DNA of 64,000 nt. Origin: Ciona savignyi. Its lineage: Eukaryota > Chordata > Ascidiacea > Phlebobranchia > Cionidae. The DNA lies in contig CH002977.1 of NCBI GenBank assembly GCA_000149265.1, forward strand, positions 981,728 to 1,045,727, given 5' to 3'. Under the pieces are notes generated by a model. It was not told where the DNA came from. It searched no databases and saw only the letters and a program-made list of their open reading frames with translations. Numbering within the stretch: position 1 is the stretch's first letter; the number at the start of each line of letters is the position of its first letter. This document shows positions 1 through 12,060 of the stretch, piece by piece. The translations under genes were made by a program, and so were the position numbers.

Positions 1-847
1 TTTGTGTTTTAACGTCGTTTTTTTGCGTTTCAAGTTTTCCGACTCTCACATATTATTACCCGTTACGTAATTATCACCTTGTACGGGCCTTTGTACTTTT
101 GCGTTTTAAATCGTTAACATAGTTTTTCAACCCAATTCCCACAGTTAGTCAAACGTGCAGATGTGAAACGTCTCGCACGTAAACTTTTCGCACCTTGTAA
201 ATTCCCTATATATTCTGGAAATTTAAATAGCCTATACAATAACCTACAGTAACGTACTTGAGATAACTTGCGTTATGCTGTTTAACGTACTAAGTAACTC
301 GCTTCGAGAATAAACCGTATATTGAATGAGACGCAGAATACAACTAAAGTGAATCAAGAGTTATGAACTTCGAGTTTAAGATTAAGACAGTACAAATCGT
401 GGTCACTATAATTATTAGTGTGCGATCTGTGGAAGAATAGACTTTCCGCTGCGCAGCTCGCGAGCGAAAGACCGTTAGGCAGCCAGCCGGCTGAATCAAG
501 CTCAGCTAACGCCTCGGACAGCCAACCACAAGCAATCAGCTTTTAAAAAGCGCGAGTCCACAGACCATATCGACATAGAACGAATATATTAATATTTAAT
601 GAAAGTTCTTTTGTGGCTATGCTCAGTTGACCAGTCAGTAAGTATATAATAAATTGACCCAGTGAGCATACCACAGATATAGTAAATAAAGTCTTAAACA
701 CGGAAAAGGATAATGTAAGAGGTCGCAACAACAAAAAACAGATCACTGGGCACCTGCCAGGTCTCAGGGTGCATTGACGCAACAACAAAAACAAACGTTG
801 CTATACCTAAGCTGCCGTAGCCGAACTAGGGCGCTTATCTGTCAGTC
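1..847. other. No gene recognised; GC-richer patch near 420-540
   Basis: I see no open segment here with convincing splice sites. Bases about 420-540 are richer in G and C than their surroundings and could be a promoter or 5' UTR of the small gene that may start at 848, but no TATA box or other defined element can be pointed to. Confidence 0.3.
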
Positions 848-3800
848 ATGCGGCCCGGTCTCCGGAAATCGTCAGAAGTTGTTTCGCTTTTGTTTTGTGT
901 TCGGATAGTTATCAGTACCTTGAGTAATAACGCAGCTACATGAAACTGAGTTGTACATGATTTGGGTGTATAGTGTATTATACTAAATCTACATACACCT
1001 TATTAAATTTATAAATTGCAAGATTTGTAGACTAAAATTAACCATGTCTATATTACCACGTTGTCATTTGATTACGGCATTGTATTAGGCTTAAATAGCT
1101 AGAAACGTCACTAAGTATACTCGAAGCACGTAAGAGGTACATTCAAGTGCTTTACTCGGTAAATTAGCCCAAAATATCCAGCATTTTTTTGTTTACTCAG
1201 ACTGTTCGATCGTGCCGTTTAGAACAGGTTCGGTGTATTAACAAACCTAACCACATAGAAGGCTTTGTGGTGTTGAAAGCAACTGTTGGCACGTTATAAA
1301 TTCTTTGGTGCCTAGTTGTTCGTAGCCGATAAGCAAACGTTGACAGCAGACAACAGCCCACCAGGGAAATAGTGCGTTCCTTTTTGTCGCTTTTTATGGT
1401 TGTCTTCGTGAGCATTAAAGTACATTCCGTAGCTGCCTGCGGCTTTATAGGCCAACTGCGATGTAGTGTGAATTTTAAAAAATCAGCCGCTACTAAATTA
1501 TATAAATAGCTTTAAAGTCGGTAAATATGTATTAATTCTTGTATAATAAAGAAGGTTATATCTACAACTCTCACCAATGCAAAAATACAAAAATGATCTT
1601 TAAAAAAGACTTTGGTATATCTCTGCACTGATAATGGTTGTAAATATAACTGGATTTGTCCTAATGCTGGTTGTACAGAGAAAGTCAGTTTTATAATTCG
1701 TGTAACTAGTAACTCCGCATACTATGCGCTAATTGTGTAAGTTTATAGAAATGTTTAAATACTTGGTTCCAAAATGTTAATATTCTCTGAGGCTATGGTA
1801 ACCCTGATCGGCTGGTTCTCGAAATAGCTTGCATGAGGATAGCTTGAACTTATTGAAACTGCCATTTGTTATCTATTAGAGGTTATGGCACAAGAATATT
1901 ATTTTATGTGTGTTATATTATCATGTATAAAGCGCGGGTCGTCGAGGTGACTCATTGTTCATCTATTCAGGCGAACCTATTATTTTACTTCGTGTTATTC
2001 AGCATCTGCGTAAATATAACGTAATCGACTATAGTGATGACGCTAATCAGACGTCTATATCGTCAATGTAATATTTTGTAAAATTCTAAACCATTTCTTT
2101 TTATACTTGAATATTCTTACAGGTGCAAGAGAGCTAAACAGATTTAATTGGTATTTGTAGGGAAACATGGCTGAAATCTCGCCCAGAACCCAAATATACT
2201 CAACAGGTAGGCTACATTATATTCTATGAAACGACTTGATATGCATATGCGCATAGTCAACATTGTGTTTTATCAGAACAGTCTTCGCTGAATAGTAATC
2301 ACAAGCAGTCAATTCTCAATGCGAACCCTCCGGCCAGGAAACTCGGTGAAGCAGGTATGCCGTCGAGATATATTTTAGACTAAGATATTTAATTTTGTAT
2401 AACTAGGATCGTCTGTTTTCTACAACAAAGGAACATAAATTTTATTTTACTTTGGCTTGTTGCGGCACCCATAATTTTATAAAATACAAACAACGGTGAT
2501 TACACTTAAGAATAATAAAAACCACAAATCCAAGGTAGCTCTTGCTAAACTAGAACTTATACGATAATCGTACCAAATATACTTAGCTATAACGACTTAG
2601 CACATTAGATGTGTTAGCCACTACTAAAATCCATTTTAGCTGTACCGTATATGTATATATACTTCTGCATGCAGAAACAAATTAGTGATATATGATATTC
2701 GTTGTTAGTGATATATGATATTTCGTTGTTAGTGATATATGATAAACTAACCTTATCGGTCAATTGTATTATACATGGTGAAATACGTTATTAAAAGCGC
2801 TCGTTAATCGGCAGTGCAAGGTGCAATATACTTAATGTATGTATGTACGTAACGTGTGGATACAGCCCCGTTGTAATCATCTATTCTCATTGGAAAGGAA
2901 GGAAAATTCCTTGCAACACCCAACGCAGTTATCCTTGGCATAATCTTTGGATTTATCTTTGGTTTCGGTAATTACCCGACTCAAAACAGAAATATTTTAA
3001 TGGGCTTTCCACGGCTTCTATCCAGAATTTATCCTGGGTACAAAGATATTCTATCCTTGGCAGGTCACTTTTTGACTATAGGCGTGAAAAGAATATCTAT
3101 TATAGAATTTTTGATATACGTATTTGGTATTATAGATTTGAGGATTTGATTTTAACGGAAAACGACAAAAAATACGACATATTCATTACACCTGGCAATA
3201 TTGTATTATAATTGATGGTTTACTTTATTTATACGGGGTTTTCGGCGTAATTGGGATATTTAAATTTATGTTTATTTCACTGTTATTTTATACGTTTTCC
3301 ACTTTCTTTAAAAATTAAAGTGAAGAATTTGTTGCCCTTTATCTAGTTTGTTTTATTTATCTACACCTTTTTTGCAATTTGAAGTGAACAGTTCTTACCA
3401 GTCCCGAAATAATGGTTGTCCAATCGGGGCTTAAAATTCGCAAAACTGCCGTCGTGATCATGGCAATAAACATGAAGTTGTATCTATGTGGAATACCAAA
3501 TTCACACAAATTTAAATTTCAGATAAAATGAAAGGTAATACAAAGATTTTTAAACGAAGAGATACCCCAATGGAATTAAATATACCACATACGAAAGGTG
3601 AGCACTCCAATATTTTATATTTTGTAATGTATTTCACTACGACAATGGAAGAATATGTATCAGCGAAATGTACCTTTTGGGGTTTGCTTACTTGATTGTT
3701 GACGCATTAAATTACGAAACCATCTCCTACACCTACATAAATTTTTCAGTTAGAAATTACGGGACGCACAAATAAAAATTAAGTTGATATTTTACTAGTC

Positions 3801-4306
3801 CTTAAAATAATTTTTAAATAAAACCAAAACCAGTATGGACAAGGATGTGTCCATGATTTGGTCACCATATATAGTGCTCAAATGTGGTGAAGACATTTTA
3901 GAAGAAAATTTGACTTTGTGCGATTGCGAAAAATGTTGGTTTACTTCTTATATTATTTTAGAAGATATTTATTTCACATCTTTTCTTTTTAACCATATTC
4001 ATTTTAGTTTACAATTTTTTGCTTGCTTCAAACTAATCGAGTGGAAAAGGTCAGTTACGTTTGGCACAGTGCGTGGGAATCTGGAAGTCGCACCAGTGTT
4101 TATTCTACATTTTCTTTTATATATATTACCACTAACGGTAGCAAGTTTAATGTTTCTTTTTTACCACAACCAAAATCTGTACATCGTTGTCAACAACCAG
4201 CGTTGGTCTAATGTTACTTTTGATTTCAGTTCTCTCTAAAAAGGCACAAGTCCCTGAAACGTTTACTGAAGAAGAAGAGGAAGTCCAGGAAGACAAATCA
4301 ACCTGA
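848..4306 (+). CDS. Small unrecognised protein, about 147 aa, six-exon model
   Basis: Proposed exons are 848-923, 1971-2067, 2161-2206, 2282-2354, 3523-3597 and 4230-4306. Every junction is GT-AG, the phases (1, 2, 0, 1, 1) agree across all introns, and the frame closes at a TGA (4304-4306), giving 444 bases. Exons 2-6 are the firmer part. The first exon, with ATG at 848 and a hydrophobic stretch near residues 11-24, is chosen because its donor phase fits, and is the weakest piece. The middle contains a short helix-like segment (RVIQHLRKYNVIDY), then a basic stretch rich in Lys, Arg and Asn, and the C-terminus ends in an acidic run of five Glu followed by VQEDKST. I do not recognise the family. 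A small structural or ciliary protein is possible, but nothing proves it. The intron before exon 5 is 1.2 kb and holds a tandem repeat and a dispersed repeat copy. Confidence 0.45.
2682..2744. repeat. Tandem repeat, three copies of about 24 bp
   Basis: The unit GTTAGTGATATATGATAT plus TTCG recurs three times with one-base length differences. It lies in the fourth intron of the small + strand gene. Confidence 0.8.
3361..3475 (-). repeat. Dispersed repeat copy, ACGACGGCAGTTTTGC family
   Basis: Read on the minus strand, this matches segments at 39050-39140 (+), 39605-39725 (-) and, more weakly, 26100-26180 (-). Shared landmarks are ACGACGGCAGTTTTGC and GGACTGGTAAG, then a stretch like CACTTTGAATTGTAAAGAAA. 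No protein is evident. Confidence 0.6.
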
Positions 4307-5942
4307 AATATATCATTCGTTCTTATTGAAATTTTTTCCTGTATTTTGCGCTCAAGTGAACAGTGTGTACAGGCAAAAGAAAACATTTATGAACATTTTG
4401 CTAGTGCGTTGTGCTACTCGAAGAGCCTACCGCAATTTGTAATGTATAATCGACAAGCATATTGCATGGACTACTTCCTGGTTTATTGCCGCAACGACAC
4501 AAAGTACAGACTATCATTTTGGCTGCAGTTTCTTTCCTAAATTTCAAGTGTGTTTTGTCTAGTGATCACACTGCCAGTTGTATCATTTAATTAATTACTC
4601 AACAGTATATTTTCTTGGTGTTATTTTCATATAGTATTATATAACAAAGCTACTACGACTGTTATTATTTCATTTTACAAATTATGATCAACACTTGTGT
4701 TTTTAAGAATAATGACGTTTTACCGTATAATTTGGAATGAGGTGCAGCTTACTACAATCAATACCAAAATCCTGAAAACACTGGTTCGCCAAAATGGAGA
4801 ATATATACACTTTAAACCAATGAGACACTGGTCGGTTAGCTTAGTCGGCGAGTGGAGGTGTTCAACTAATTATCCTCCCCATCTCTCCAATGCAAACTGA
4901 ATTACAAAAACATCTGCCACTCAAAGTCCTGACATAAAAAGTCTTACAGTTTTTCTCAATTTAAAATTAAAGCTTTGATCTACCAACTAAACTTCATAAC
5001 CCTCCAACAATTGTACTTAAAAATTTTGAGCCCAGACCCCTTCGTACATCGACAACTTTTTCCCAACAAAACAGCTTGCAGATGTACAATCAACACCTTT
5101 ATTTCAAAAAGCAGTGCTCCACTATTACAAACCTTAACAGCAAAACGGGAACACCGGCGCGCAGCCTAGCACATGCTTCCAACCAAACAAACATTGAGGA
5201 ATCACCACCATTGATACTCAGCAAAACACTCATTTAAATACCATGTCTAAACTCCCGTGTTGACTTAAAAGGCACGGTAATTCTTGCCAGGCTAAACTTT
5301 TTCCTGGATTATTTAATTTTTTTTAAACCATTAAATGGCGGTTACTGAGAATCATTTTTTGGTAACCAGTATAAGTTATATCTTTAACAAGGGTAACAAA
5401 ATCTGGGACGCTATATTTGCTATAACGTGTACAGTTTTTGTACAACCAATATGCTATATAGAGTGTAATATGTATAACAAAAATGCATTTAAGCAGTGAA
5501 AATCTTAAAAAGCAGGTAAGACTAGCTATAAATCTGTAGTTATGAGACCAGTGCCTTCATACTGGTATGTGTTGGCTAGGATCTCTCGGTCTTGGTGATT
5601 TGCCGGCAAAAACTCGGGCTTTCGGTCGCTCAGTTGACCGTCCCGGATCGCCCAACGCCGGTAGAGGTCGGCAGAGTTTATCAAAGTTCAGCTGATTGAT
5701 GGGCTCCAACAGTTTGTCGGGTCGACCGCCGATTTAGAGATGAGTACAGGGGTCTATTAATTGGTTATAGGGCTACGCCATCCGAACGGAATTTAAAGGC
5801 CTCTGCCAAAATTAAAATAAAAAATGTAACTGTTAAGTTTTTAACCGAGTGCACTGGTATATCAAATCAGTCGAGATAAGTCGGAACCGAACCTCTTAAA
5901 GAGCATCATTACGGCGTGCCCGCGAAATTTGGTCAAGTTAAA
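4307..5942. other. Intergenic; no gene supported
   Basis: Several open frames of 60-80 codons occur, but none has splice context or recognisable sequence. Bases about 5560-5770 are clearly more GC-rich than the flanks and resemble the body of an old interspersed element of unknown type. Confidence 0.4.
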
Positions 5943-6252
5943 TAGTTTTGCGGGTTGGTGCGTCACCTTTCAGCAGAAAGTTCGACTCTGATCGGCAGGC
6001 AGCAGGTTGTTTTCTTGGACAAGGCACTTAACGGACATTGCATGAACCTAGTGGATTAATGGGTTCTACGAAAATTGAAGGAACGTCTCCATCATACGCA
6101 ACACAGTGTAATTGCTCTTGTAACCGACAATGGGGACGAGTTAGTCTGATGATTACCCGTATGAGAATGCTCTCTTACATAATCATGAGGTAACGATGAA
6201 CATGAATAACTGACGAATAAACATGAATATCCTACTATATCCTAATATCACA
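5943..6252 (+). mobile_element. tRNA-derived SINE, copy 1
   Basis: This copy shares the order of landmarks with the copies at 6501, 28258 (-) and 34858 (-): a GGTGCGTC-CTTTCA head, CTTGG-CAAGGCACTTAACGGACATTG, GGATTAATGGGTTCTAC, ACACAGTGTAAT-GCTC, and a 3' tail of ATCCT-like units. The head resembles degenerate A and B boxes of a tRNA-type promoter, best seen in the 28258 copy. Confidence 0.7.
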
Positions 6253-6500
6253 TTTTATCGTATTACTTGTGCGTCATAGATATCTAAAACATAGATTCGA
6301 AATTTGTTATACTTGTCACGCATGAATAAGCCGTGTCGCGAACAGTAATTGGAAAATTAAAAGGAGTGAAAGAGGAAGTAAGGAACTCCACACTAAAACA
6401 AAGATTATGACATTAAGATACAGGCTAGGTTTAAAGTTCGCGTCTGTTCTGGGAAAGTGATTAGTGCTTGTGGCAGGATTAAAATTAGTTTCGTCTGATT

Positions 6501-6786
6501 TGCTTGGTGGTTTGGTGCGTCGCCTTTCAATCGAAAGGTTGCAGGTGCGAAACTGATCGCTAGCTAGTCGGTTGTGTCCTTGGGCAAGGCACTTTACGGA
6601 CATTGCCTAAACCGAGCGGATTAATGGGTTCTACTAAATTGAGGAAACGTGTCTATCATATATAACACACTGCAATAGCTCCGGTAACCCGACGATGGGC
6701 GCGAGGTGATCTGACGATTGCCCGTGTGATAACCCCCTTGGTTTTCCCATTCACGGGGATAAAGATGAATATCCTATCCTATTCTA
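6501..6786 (+). mobile_element. tRNA-derived SINE, copy 2, nearly full length
   Basis: It starts with a tRNA-like head (GGTTTGGTGCGTCGCC, then AGGTTGCAGGTGCGAAAC resembling a B box). The body contains CCTTGGGCAAGGCACTTTACGG. The element ends in a TATCCTATCCTATT tail. It is the best-preserved forward copy in the window. Confidence 0.75.
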
Positions 6787-6982
6787 TTTAACGTACATTG
6801 CCTGAACTTTGCGGATTAATGGTTTCTACTTTATTAAAGGAACGTGTAAATCATACACAACACACTGCAATAGCCCCAGAAACCCAGCAGTGGATGCAAG
6901 GTGATCTAACGATTGCCGGTGTGTTAACTTTCTTGGTTTTTTTCATTACCCGGGATACACATAAATATCCTATCCTATCTAT
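6787..6982 (+). mobile_element. 5'-truncated SINE, copy 3
   Basis: It directly follows the tail of copy 2. It begins within the body (ACATTGCCTGAAC), lacks the tRNA-like head, and ends in its own TATCCTATCCTATCT tail. Truncation at the 5' end is typical of LINE-driven retrotransposition, and the back-to-back position suggests insertion into the tail of the previous copy. Confidence 0.7.
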
Positions 6983-7466
6983 AGTTTCCAGTTTTATTAA
7001 GCAGTTGTCTTTTTTTACGCTTTTAGTGTTGCCAACCAGGACTCATAAGGATTTTGTACAGTTAGGACTGTCAGTTTCAAAATACTTTTGATTTTAATTA
7101 TTATCTAAATCCTATTTAATTGTATTACAATTTGAAGCTTAATTTACCAATAATTAATTAAATATCATAACTATTATATGTTAACTTACTAAAGTTCTTG
7201 TGCCTTGCTTTTTTGTGGAACCATAACTGGTCGTTGACTAGTTGGTTTTCTTGGAAATGGCGCTAAGCATTCATATCATAATCTTAATAAGATGCTTGTT
7301 TGGCAACACGGCTTGTTCATGCGTAATGAGTATAACAAAATTAAGCATGACCCTTGGATACCACATGATACAGGTAATGTAGTATTTCACAGCATATGGT
7401 ACTATGCATACACCTATTATCATTTAGTGGCAAGTCAATCTGACTTATCTAATTTTATGTCCACAG

Positions 7467-7549
7467 CTACTTGACAAATGCTAAAAATTTGATAATACTT
7501 GACAAATGCTAAAAATTTGCTACTTGACAAATGCTAAAAATTTGATAAT
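7467..7549 (+). repeat. Three tandem copies of a 27-32 bp unit upstream of the ANK/MYND gene
   Basis: The unit ACTTGACAAATGCTAAAAAT plus TTG occurs three times, separated by ATAAT or CT. It ends about 60 bases before the start codon of the downstream gene, in its presumed promoter or 5' leader. Confidence 0.85.
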
Positions 7550-7607
7550 TATTTTTATACAGTGCAAAGTGAGGAATCATTTTTGCTGGACTTAAAACAA
7601 TACCACA

Positions 7608-8867
7608 ATGGTAACACCTGTCACTAATCCAATGGCAATCCTTAATGGAGAAGGAATACCCAGTGGTCAAGAGATAAAAATGTTTTCATACAAAAACATG
7701 AACCCTCTAAATTTTCTTTCTAACGAACTTCAAGAACAGCTGAGCACATCTGATAACTTACAAAAAACAATTGTTACCTGTCTACTTGACACCATGCCAA
7801 CTATTCACAGTAAATCAGAGTTGATTCGTATTGCCATTGATACCTGGTTAATAAAAGCAAATACAAAGGATTATAGTCGTGATGCGGCAGCATATGTAAA
7901 CAAAAAAGATATCCTTGGGATGACTTCTCTTCACACTGCTGTTTCACTGACGTGCCATGACGATGGTATTTGTCAGTTGCTGATTGATCTAGGGGCAGAT
8001 GTGAATGCTGTGAATAATTATGATTACACCGCACTATTCATGGCTGTTGGTTCCCAAGCCCCACTTAGTATTATTGAATTGTTGCTTCAACATGGAGCCA
8101 ATCCGAACATTATTGCCAAAACAGATCAAGGCTATCTTTGGAGTGCGCTTCAGCTTGCCATTGCTACAGACAAACTGGATTATGTAGATATTTTGTCAAA
8201 ATATGGAGCTGATGTAAAAATGAAAGTGCCATACAGGCAGAGTGGGCTGATAAACCTAGCGGTAAATGACGAAATGAGGGACATGCTCTATGCAATTTGT
8301 CGAAAGCAAGATCGGAAAAGAGAAAAGACATCATCACATTGTGCTGTATGTTCATGTCCTGCCACTGGTACTACTTCCTTAAAACGATGTGGTAGATGTT
8401 ATGTCACATTTTACTGCTCAAAAGAACACCAAACTGAACACTGGAAAACTGGGCACTCAAAAACATGTCCTGGGTATATATCAGTCGGCAATAGAATGAG
8501 GATGAAAATGGGTATGGATATAGCAAAGAAAATTAACTATAATCAAAAAAGAGGAAAGTTTGATTGTCCAGCATCAGTAAAGGAAGCTTGGGGTGCTGTT
8601 CAGATTAGACTTGCTGAATTAAAGGGAAAATATTTTGTCTATAAAGCAATTACAAGTCCAGGCGATGCCTTCATGCTTTTTACCAACGAGGACAGTACAC
8701 TGCAATCTTGGATATATCCGGAGGAAAGGGGGTATTTTAAAATATGCCAAATGGTTGGAAAAAAAGGTGGGGAGGTAGGTTATTTTTGGGCAACTCCTGA
8801 TGACCCACTGCGAGGAACAGTAAAGGTATTTATCAGCAGATTTGCCCCTTGGCAGGAAAACTGGTGA
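7608..8867 (+). CDS. Ankyrin-repeat and MYND zinc-finger protein, intronless
   Basis: One uninterrupted frame of 419 codons. Two to three ankyrin repeats are visible at about residues 102-135 (GMTSLHTAVSL...LLIDLGADVNAVN), 137-168 (YTALFMAVG...LLLQHGANPN) and 177-204. A MYND zinc finger spans 245-287, with ligands C245, C248, C261, C264, C270, H283 and C287. The usual second Cys of the CSxxC motif is replaced by H274 (CSKEH), which could still bind zinc. The last 130 residues form a Lys- and aromatic-rich tail that I do not recognise. The order ANK then MYND is that of ANKMY-type adaptors, whose MYND fingers bind proline-rich partners; the target here is unknown. A TTTTTATACAG splice-acceptor-like site at about 7551-7561 precedes the ATG and could accept a 5' UTR exon or a trans-spliced leader. 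No intron interrupts the frame, unlike most neighbours. Confidence 0.9.
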   Translation: MVTPVTNPMAILNGEGIPSGQEIKMFSYKNMNPLNFLSNELQEQLSTSDNLQKTIVTCLLDTMPTIHSKSELIRIAIDTWLIKANTKDYSRDAAAYVNKKDILGMTSLHTAVSLTCHDDGICQLLIDLGADVNAVNNYDYTALFMAVGSQAPLSIIELLLQHGANPNIIAKTDQGYLWSALQLAIATDKLDYVDILSKYGADVKMKVPYRQSGLINLAVNDEMRDMLYAICRKQDRKREKTSSHCAVCSCPATGTTSLKRCGRCYVTFYCSKEHQTEHWKTGHSKTCPGYISVGNRMRMKMGMDIAKKINYNQKRGKFDCPASVKEAWGAVQIRLAELKGKYFVYKAITSPGDAFMLFTNEDSTLQSWIYPEERGYFKICQMVGKKGGEVGYFWATPDDPLRGTVKVFISRFAPWQENW

Positions 8868-8899
8868 GATTTAAGTAGCCGGTACATTATATGTTTACA

Positions 8900-8905
8900 A
8901 TTAAA
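8900..8905 (+). terminator. Candidate poly(A) signal ATTAAA for the ANK/MYND gene
   Basis: ATTAAA lies 33 bases after the stop codon. A second ATTAAA follows near 8928. No AATAAA is closer. Confidence 0.4.
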
Positions 8906-9938
8906 AAAAATTGCATTTGATATAAATATTAAATTCATGTTTATTGTTTTAAATGATAAAGCGTTATTATTACATAAAAATTAACTCCTCTCGTGGTCAC
9001 CGTCTTGTTGTATTTCATAGTTTTACAGCGTTTAACGATATCCGTCTTAACAAGTGTATTAATGACTAAGTTACAGGCCGGACAAATTATTTTATCAACT
9101 AAAGTGTGCAATATATTTGCAGCACCTGTACCCAGTACCATTTAACACCACGGACTGTAATTTAACCACTTCGTGTTGTAAAAACTCTTTTTACTTCTCA
9201 ATAAAACTTTAAATTACATGTTTCTCCAAGCAGAAACGCATGGGTTCCTCAAGGTAAACAATCTAACTTTTAAATTTTTTTTATTCAAGAAGAAACTTAA
9301 TGGGTCCTTTGTTTACAAACAAACTTAATAGGCCAAGGTCAACCACAGTGAAATATTCCTCTGAAAAATTGGGTGGACAATGCTCTCAAATGAAACTTAC
9401 TTAAAGACTTCTATCCCCATTTATCGGCAGTCACTCATTTTATTTTAGATATTTAAATGGATTTGTAAGAAAGGGTTTAAACTTTAAAAACTAAAAATAA
9501 GGATCCAGCAAAGTTAAAAAAATGCAATTTACAGTTTACAAATCAATGTCAAAAAAACAGTTTACACAACATATAAATTATTATAAAAAAAAATTACATT
9601 ACAATGCATAATAAACAACAAAATACTCAAAACCAAAATACGGTAATTTGGTAAACAAAAATTTAGAACTGTTTAAAAATTTCAAGAACGACATACAAAC
9701 ATCATGTTTTTGGCGCATCTGCTATTGATTCGGACTACAACGATACTTGTAAAACAAGTCGATAATCGTCTTTAACGGATTGCCCGGAATAACAAGTTTG
9801 CCGAATGCTGACGTAAGTTTTGGCTTTGGATTTTTTTCTTGTAACTTTAAATACACAAAACAACATTTAGACGGTGACTGTGTGTTTGTCAACGTAATAT
9901 AAACAACCATTTACACATTGAGGACTACGTTTTATATT
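8906..9938. other. Intergenic; repeat fragments, no gene supported
   Basis: Bases about 9205-9330 contain decayed pieces of the modular palindromic repeat family (AGCAGAAACGCATGGGT and similar). Two minus-strand open frames, 8941-9141 and 9722-9910, have protein-like composition but no splice partner or recognisable domain. Confidence 0.4.
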
Positions 9939-10912
9939 AATTGAAAAATTGGGACACATATTGTTTTTGTCCGTTTTTTTTTCTTCGTCAAAGGTTTGAC
10001 AGGCATGGCATGTCGCCCCGACATCTACCAAAAGGGATAATGGAATCGTAATGAAACTTAGCCATTTGTTAGACAACATGGTCTATATATGCAGAAACCA
10101 AAATGTTGAGTGATAAATCAAGGGGAATTCCCCTGGGCGGTTAAAAACCAAAACGGTATTTTTTTATGAAAAATTTAGCTTTTTGTGGCATAGCGCTTAA
10201 ACGGCTGTTCCAATTTGAATAAGATTTGGTGAAATGTAAGTGCATTACCTACTTATTTAACAATTAGAAATATATAAAAAAAATATCTAGGAAAATACCC
10301 TAAAAAATAAGATTTTGTTCTAAAATCATGATTGTGACAGGCATGGCATGACGCCCCGACATCTAAAAAACATTAGACACTTTGTGCCAATTAAAAAAAG
10401 AAAACATTTAATTAGGTTAATTTCCATGAAAACAAAGATATGTTCTCAAATTTTGATTGTGGCAGGCATGCCATATCGCACTGACATCTCCAACAAGAAG
10501 TCGACAAATCAGATTAAAACTTTAAGAATTGTTACATAACATGACTCACTTATGTAAAAACAGAAACTTATCTACCAAACCCAGGGGAATTCCCTGAAAT
10601 CATGAAAAACTAAATCGGGCCGTTTTGGAAATTTAGCTTTATTTCACTACAGCGCTTGAAACGAAGCTATAATTTAAAACATTTGTGGTAAAATGTTCGT
10701 AAATTTAAAACGTTTATTCTTTATTTAACTAAAAATGGAAATTAAGTTTGGTCTGTTAACTATGGGACCCATGCGTTTATGCTTGCAGAAACAAACTACA
10801 TACTCAGTGTATAAAAGACAAATTGTGGTTAGGGACCCTGTAGCATGAATATTGGGTATACAACATGTGTTTTACAAATAGTGGCGGTTAACACGTGGTT
10901 GACACTTTCTAG
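9939..10912 (+). mobile_element. Modular palindromic-family MITE, copy 1
   Basis: It begins with TTGAAAAATTGGGACACA and runs through internal modules, each with GACAGGCATGGCATG-CGCCCCGACATCT, a GGGGAATTCCCC core and a GGCATAGCGCTTAAACGGCTG stretch. It ends in the family right end ACACGTGGTTGACACTTTCT-AG. No coding capacity is seen. Confidence 0.8.
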
Positions 10913-11239
10913 TTAGTATCGTAGCTGGGTATTATAACAATTATCGATATATCGTTGTATTGATGTGCATTAAGTTTAGTTAATCATTCAATAAATTTCT
11001 ACTAAACAAAACAACTTTAAAAATCTGCACATGGTTATGTTACAAGACAGTTTACCAGGGAACCTAGGCATTTCTGACATTAACGATTTATTTTTTTATT
11101 TTAAAATACTTGTGTAAGTTTTTCGCCTATTGAGTGTAAATGGATAATTGTTCATAATAGAATATTTGAAGATTTAACTGTTTTTTATTTAATTTGACCT
11201 TATTCCTTGTTTTCTTTATTGTAGCAAGCTTATATTATA

Positions 11240-12060
11240 ATGGCTCCCATTTGAAAAAATGGGACATACTGTTTTTGTCCGTTTTTTCTTGGTCAAAGGC
11301 CTGACAGGCATTGCATGTCGCCCCGACATCTCCCAGAAGGAATAATGGAATAGTAATAAAACTTGGTCATTTGTTAGACAACATGGTCTAAATATGCAAA
11401 AAAACAAAATTTTGGGTGATAAATCCAGGGGAATTCCCGCTGAGACGTTAAAAACCAAAAGGTATTTAAAAAAAAAACTTTTTTAGACATAGCGATTGAT
11501 CGGCTGCTCCAATTTAAATCAGATTTGATAGAATATAAGTGCATAGCCACTGATTTAACACCAAGAAGAAATAAAAAAAAATATCTATAAAAATACCCTA
11601 AAATATAAGATTTTGTCCTTAAATCATGATTGTGAGTTGTGATATAACATGACCCAGATATGTAAAAACATAAATTTATGTACTAAATCCAAGGGAATTC
11701 CCCAGGCTTTGGTTTAAAACATTTGTGGTGGAATGTTCGTAAATCTAACACGATTATTCTTTTTATTTAACTACACACGAAAAAGATGTTTGGTTTGATA
11801 ACTAAGGGACCCATGCGTTTATGCGTGCAGAAACAAAACTATGGCAGTCTGGACAATGACATATATTGTGTAATGAACATGGATAACAAAATTGAATAGT
11901 TACTTCGGGGACCCATGCATTTATGCTTGCAGAAACTAAATTCCTACTCGTTATATAAAATACACCAAATGTGGTTAGGGACCCGACTTGCATAAACACA
12001 TAGCATACAATTTGTGTATTAGGAATAGTGTTGGTTAAACATGTGGTTGACAATTTAGAG
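11240..12060 (+). mobile_element. Modular palindromic-family MITE, copy 2
   Basis: It has the same left module start (CCATTTGAAAAAATGGGACA), two internal modules with GGGAATTCCC cores, two copies of the GGGACCCATGC(A/G)TTTATGC motif, and a slightly decayed right end (ATGTGGTTGACAATTTAGAG). Confidence 0.8.
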
